A stretch of DNA of 64,000 nt from Rhynochetos jubatus (Eukaryota > Chordata > Aves > Eurypygiformes > Rhynochetidae): contig CM050656.1 in assembly GCA_027574665.1 (NCBI GenBank), positions 9,065,501 through 9,129,500 of the forward strand, written 5' to 3'. The translations under genes and the position numbers were made by a program. Of the stretch, positions 59,697-64,000 are shown piece after piece; the stretch's first letter is position 1; each line of letters starts with the position of its first letter. Below the pieces are notes generated by a model that worked only from the letters and a program-made list of their open reading frames with translations, searched no databases and was not told the DNA's origin.

Positions 59697-60929
59697 GGGA
59701 GCCATGTTGGTGCAGTGTCGTGCTCCTCTTGGCAGGCCTTTGCAATGCCAATTATCCCTGGAGCTGTGGGCTTTCTGGTTCTCCAGACCCTAACCCTAAC
59801 CCTAACCCTAGAAGTTGCCGACGGCGGTTTCCGGCCACGCCCCCCCCGGGTTCTGGCTAGGAAAGCTGGGGAGGGAGCCATGTCGGTGCAGTGTCGTGCT
59901 CCTCTTGGCAGGCCTTTGCAATGCCAATTATCCCTGGAGCTGTGGGCTTTCTGGTTCTCCAGACCCTAACCCTAACCCTAACCCTAGAAGTTGCCGACCG
60001 CGCTTTCCGGCCACGCCCCCCCCGCGTTCTGGCTAGGAAAGCTGGGGAGGGAGCCATGTCGGTGCAGTGTCGTGCTCCTCTTGGCAGGCCTTTGCAATGC
60101 CAATTATCCCTGGAGCTGTGGGCTTTCTGGTTCTCCAGACCCTAACCCTAACCCTAACCCTAGAAGTTGCCGACCGCGGTTTCCGGCCACGCCCCCCCCG
60201 CGTTCTGGCTAGGAAAGCTGGGGAGGGAGCCATGTCGGTGCAGTGTCGTGCTCCTCTTGGCAGGCCTTTGCAATGCCAATTATCCCTGGAGCTGTGGGCT
60301 TTCTGGTTCTCCAGACCCTAACCCTAACCCTAACCCTAGAAGTTGCCGACCGCGGTTTCCGGCCACGCCCCCCCAGAGTTCTGGCTAGGAAAGCTGGGGA
60401 GAGTGCCATGTCGGTGCAGTGTCGTGCTCCTCTTGGCAGGCCTTTGCAATGCCAATTGTCCCTGGAGCTGTGGGCTTTCTGGTTCTCCAGACGCTAACCC
60501 TAACCCTAACCCTAGAAGTTGCCGACGGCGGTTTCCGGCCACGCCCCCCCCCGCGTTCTGGCTAGGAAAGCTGGGGAGGGAGCCATGTCGGTGCAGTGTC
60601 GTGCTCCTCTTGGCAGGCCTTTGCAATCCCAATTATCCCTGGAGCTGTGGGCTTTCTGGTTCTCCAGACGCTAACCCTAACCCTAACCCTAGAAGTTGCT
60701 GACGGCGCTTTCCGGCCACGCCCCCCCCGCGTTCTGGCTAGGAAAGCTGGGGAGGGAGCCATGTCGGTGCAGTGTCGTGCTCCTCTTGGCAGGCCTTTGC
60801 AATGCCAATTATCCCTGGAGCTGTGGGCTTTCTGGTTCTCCAGACCCTAACCCTAACCCTAACCCTAGAAGTTGCCGACCGCGGTTTCCGGCCACGCCCC
60901 CCCGGGGTTCTGGCTAGGAAAGCTGGGGA

Positions 60930-61281
60930 GGGAGCCATGTCGGTGCAGTGTCGTGCTCCTCTTGGCAGGCCTTTGCAATGCCAATTATCCCTGGAGCTGT
61001 GGGCTTTCTGGTTCTCCAGACCCTAACCCTAACCCTAACCCTAGAAATTGCCGACCGCGGTTTCCGGCCACGCCCCCCCCGCGTTCTAGCCGGGAAAGCT
61101 GGGGAGGGAGCCATGTCGGTGCAGTGTCGTGCTCCTCTTGGCAGGCCTTTGCAATGCCAATTATCCCTGGAGCTGTGGGCTTTCTGGTTCTCCAGACCCT
61201 AACCCTAACCCTAACCCTAGAAGTTGCCGACCGCGGTTTCCGGCCACGCCCCCCCAGAGTTCTGGCTAGGAAAGCTGGGGA
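60930..61281 (+). repeat. Dimer with TTCTAGCCGGG and CCCCCAGAGTT, copy A
   Basis: The first unit has AGAAATTGCC and CGCGTTCTAGCCGGG. The second has CCCCCCAGAGTTCTGG followed by GGAGAGTGCC. The ordered pair recurs 883 bp (five monomers) to the right. Related TTCTAGC/GGCGGG forms appear near 9,477, 35,880, 43,452, 49,806 and 57,381. Confidence 0.75.
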
Positions 61282-61812
61282 GAGTGCCATGTCGGTGCAG
61301 TGTCGTGCTCCTCTTGGCAGGCCTTTGCAATCCCAATTATCCCTGGAGCTGTGGGCTTTCTGGTTCTCCAGACCCTAACCCTAACCCTAACCCTAGAAGT
61401 TGCCGACGGCGCTTTCCGGCCACGCCCCCCCCCCGCGTTCTGGCTAGGAAAGCTGGGGAGGGAGCCATGTCGGTGCAGTGTCGTGCTCCTCTTGGCAGGC
61501 CTTTGCAATGCCAATTATCCCTGGAGCTGTGGGCTTTCTGGTTCTCCAGACCCTAACCCTAACCCTAACCCTAGAAGTTGCCGACGGCGGTTTCCGGCCA
61601 CGCCCCCCCCCGCGTTCTGGCTAGGAAAGCTGGGGAGGGAGCCATGTCGGTGCAGTGTCGTGCTCCTCTTGGCAGGCCTTTGCAATGCCAATTATCCCTG
61701 GAGCTGTGGGCTTTCTGGTTCTCCAGACCCTAACCCTAACCCTAACCCTAGAAGTTGCCGACGGCGGTTTCCGGCCACGCCCCCCCCGGGTTCTGGCTAG
61801 GAAAGCTGGGGA

Positions 61813-62164
61813 GGGAGCCATGTCGGTGCAGTGTCGTGCTCCTCTTGGCAGGCCTTTGCAATGCCAATTATCCCTGGAGCTGTGGGCTTTCTGGTTCTCC
61901 AGACCCTAACCCTAACCCTAACCCTAGAAATTGCCGACCGCGGTTTCCGGCCACGCCCCCCCCGCGTTCTAGCCGGGAAAGCTGGGGAGGGAGCCATGTC
62001 GGTGCAGTGTCGTGCTCCTCTTGGCAGGCCTTTGCAATGCCAATTATCCCTGGAGCTGTGGGCTTTCTGGTTCTCCAGACCCTAACCCTAACCCTAACCC
62101 TAGAAGTTGCCGACCGCGGTTTCCGGCCACGCCCCCCCAGAGTTCTGGCTAGGAAAGCTGGGGA
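61813..62164 (+). repeat. Dimer with TTCTAGCCGGG and CCCCCAGAGTT, copy B
   Basis: Sister of 60,930-61,281 at +883 bp. The following unit differs: it has GTCGTCCTCC, CCAATTGTCC and CCCCCGCCGGG, whereas copy A is followed by CAATCCC, GACGGCGCTT and 10 C. Confidence 0.75.
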
Positions 62165-63925
62165 GAGTGCCATGTCGGTGCAGTGTCGTCCTCCTCTTGG
62201 CAGGCCTTTGCAATGCCAATTGTCCCTGGAGCTGTGGGCTTTCTGGTTCTCCAGACCCTAACCCTAACCCTAACCCTAGAAGTTGCCGACGGCGGTTTCC
62301 GGCCACGCCCCCGCCGGGTTCTGGCTAGGAAAGCTGGGGAGGGAGCCATGTCGGTGCAGTGTCGTGCTCCTCTTGGCAGGCCTTTGCAATGCCAATTATC
62401 CCTGGAGCTGTGGGCTTTCTGGTTCTCCAGACCCTAACCCTAACCCTAACCCTAGAAGTTGCCGACCGCGGTTTCCGGCCATGCCCCCCCCGCGTTCTGG
62501 CTAGGAAAGCTGGGGAGGGAGCCATGTCGGTGCAGTGTCGTGCTCCTCTTGGCAGGCCTTTGCAATGCCAATTATCCCTGGAGCTGTGGGCTTTCTGGTT
62601 CTCCAGACCCTAACCCTAACCCTAACCCTAGAAGTTGCCGACGGCGGTTTCCGGCCACGCCCCCCCCGCGTTCTGGCTAGGAAAGCTGGGGAGAGTGCCA
62701 TGTCGGTGCAGTGTCGTGCTCCTCTTGGCAGGCCTTTGCAATGCCAATTGTCCCTGGAGCTGTGGGCTTTCTGGTTCTCCAGACCCTAACCCTAACCCTA
62801 ACCCTAGAAGTTGCCGACCGCGGTTTCCGGCCACGCCCCCCCCGCGTTCTGGCTAGGAAAGCTGGGGAGGGAGCCATGTCGGTGCAGTGTCGTGCTCCTC
62901 TTGGCAGGCCTTTGCAATGCCAATTATCCCTGGAGCTGTGGGCTTTCTGGTTCTCCAGACCCTAACCCTAACCCTAACCCTAGAAGTTGCCGACGGCGGT
63001 TTCCGGCCACGCCCCCCCCCGCGTTCTGGCTAGGAAAGCTGGGGAGGGAGCCATGTCGGTGCAGTGTCGTGCTCCTCTTGGCAGGCCTTTGCAATGCCAA
63101 TTATCCCTGGAGCTGTGGGCTTTCTGGTTCTCCAGACCCTAACCCTAACCCTAACCCTAGAAGTTGCCGACCGTGGTTTCCGGCCACGCCCCCCCCGCGT
63201 TCTGGCTAGGAAAGCTGGGGAGGGAGCCATGTCGGTGCAGTGTCGTGCTCCTCTTGGCAGGCCTTTGCAATGCCAATTATCCCTGGAGCTGTGGGCTTTC
63301 TGGTTCTCCAGACCCTAACCCTAACCCTAACCCTAGAAGTTGCCGACCGTGGTTTCCGACCACGCCCCCCCCGCGTTCTGGCTAGGAAAGCTGGGGAGGG
63401 AGCCATGTCGGTGCAGTGTCGTGCTCCTCTTGGCAGGCCTTTGCAATGCCAATTATCCCTGGAGCTGTGGGCTTTCTGGTTCTCCAGACCCTAACCCTAA
63501 CCCTAACCCTAGAAGTTGCCGACCGCGGTTTCCGGCCACGCCCCCCCCGCGTTCTGGCTAGGAAAGCTGGGGAGGGAGCCATGTCGGTGCAGTGTCGTGC
63601 TCCTCTTGGCACGCCTTTGCAATGCCAATTGTCCCTGGAGCTGTGGGATTTCTGGTTCTCCAGACCCTAACCCTAACCCTAACCCTAGAAGTTGCCGACC
63701 GCGGTTTCCGGCCACGCCCCCCCCGCGTTCTGGCTAGGAAAGCTGGGGAGGGAGCCATGTCGGTGCAGTGTCGTGCTCCTCTTGGCAGGCCTTTGCAATG
63801 CCAATTATCCCTGGAGCTGTGGGCTTTCTGGTTCTCCAGACCCTAACCCTAACCCTAACCCTAAAAGTTGCCGACCGCGGTTTCCGGCCACGCCCCCCCC
63901 GCGTTCTGGCTAGGAAAGCTGGGGA

Positions 63926-64000
63926 GAGAGCCATGTCGGTGCAGTGTCGTGCTCCTCTTGGCAGGCCTTTGCAATGCCAATTATCCCTGGAGCTGTGGGC
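63926..64000 (+). repeat. Partial terminal monomer, array continues past the window
   Basis: The last 75 bp cover the left part of a unit up to the GTGGGC before the telomeric block, starting with the GAGAGCC variant. There is no sign of array decay or a flank at this edge, as there is none at base 1. Confidence 0.95.

Larger units (their letters stand above)
1..64000 (+). repeat. Telomere-motif-bearing GC-rich satellite array, 176-bp monomer, about 363 copies
   Basis: The window is a continuous head-to-tail array of a 176-bp unit. The first unit starts at base 1 and the last complete unit ends near base 63,925, so 363 units fit at an average of 176.1 bp; bases 63,926-64,000 are a partial unit. 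Every unit contains three CCCTAA hexamers plus CCCTAG within about 152 bp of non-telomeric sequence. All units share one orientation. I see no inversion, transposon insertion, gap or unique spacer. By eye, units differ from the consensus at only a few positions each. Most differences are substitutions, with length change in the C homopolymer. This is the structure expected of vertebrate terminal or centromeric heterochromatin satellite. No gene is present anywhere in the interval. The chromosomal location and family name cannot be read from the sequence. Confidence 0.97.

Noticed and set aside
1..64000. Hundreds of 61-191-codon open frames on both strands
   Set aside because: They recur every 176 bp in overlapping frames on both strands and begin or end at the same satellite positions. 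176 is not a multiple of three, and indels are not frame-preserving. They are shadows of the repeat.
1..64000. A true chromosome-end telomere
   Set aside because: Telomeric hexamers make up only about 24 of each 176 bp, and the rest is non-telomeric. No pure (CCCTAA)n run longer than four hexamers is present.
1..64000. CRISPR array
   Set aside because: Repeats and the intervening sequence are both conserved with no unique spacers, and the period and composition are those of a satellite.
1..64000. Trypanosoma brucei 177-bp minichromosome repeat
   Set aside because: Length and TTAGGG telomere type would fit, but as I recall that repeat is AT-rich and lacks an embedded telomeric block, whereas this unit is about 61% GC. 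A direct alignment would settle it.

Overview
The whole 64 kb window is one uninterrupted head-to-tail satellite array. I find no protein-coding gene, RNA gene, transposable element, CRISPR array, inverted segment or single-copy DNA. The monomer is 176 bp (about 61% GC in the consensus). The window holds about 363 complete copies plus a 75-bp partial copy at the right edge. All copies lie in the same orientation, and both window edges fall inside the array, so its true length is unknown.

Each monomer carries a block of vertebrate-type telomere repeat: three CCCTAA hexamers followed by CCCTAG on the + strand (TTAGGG on the - strand). It is embedded in about 152 bp of non-telomeric GC-rich sequence. 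In order, a monomer holds: a CCAAT-containing left part with a TTGGCA/TGCCAA inverted repeat; a CTGGAG/CTCCAG inverted repeat that abuts the telomeric block; the telomeric block; a CpG-dense block with an ACCGCGGT palindrome; a CCACGCCC box running into a C homopolymer; and a purine-rich tail. On the - strand the telomeric block supplies exactly four GGG tracts, the minimum for one intramolecular telomeric G-quadruplex. It also supplies three overlapping matches to the TRF1/TRF2 duplex site.

Above the monomer level the array is built from nested tandem duplications, which can be traced by shared private variants. They are: a 3-monomer unit (about 12.3-13.9 kb); a 9-monomer, 1,587-bp unit twice (about 19.5-22.7 kb); a 14-monomer, 2,464-bp unit twice (about 26.0-31.0 kb); a diagnostic trimer recurring at 16.4, 30.6, 32.4, 33.6 and 34.1 kb; a 17-monomer, 2,997-bp unit (about 37.3-42.6 kb); and a 42-45-monomer block of about 7.4-7.9 kb duplicated nearly side by side (about 44.2-51.6 and 51.8-59.5 kb). 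Private variants are also shared over distances up to about 54 kb.

Organism: the TTAGGG motif, large-scale satellite organisation, high CpG content and CpG-to-TpG/CpA variants point to a eukaryote, most likely a vertebrate, in terminal, subtelomeric or centromeric heterochromatin. I cannot name the species or satellite family from sequence alone. GC-rich satellites with telomere-like hexamers are known in vertebrates (the cat FA-SAT satellite is one, from memory), but I do not recognise this monomer. The many short open reading frames on both strands are by-products of a stop-poor GC-rich repeat and are not annotated as genes. The most interesting possibility is that this is a telomere-motif satellite that acts as a shelterin/G-quadruplex-rich pseudo-telomere or as a template for recombination-based telomere maintenance. 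That is inference.
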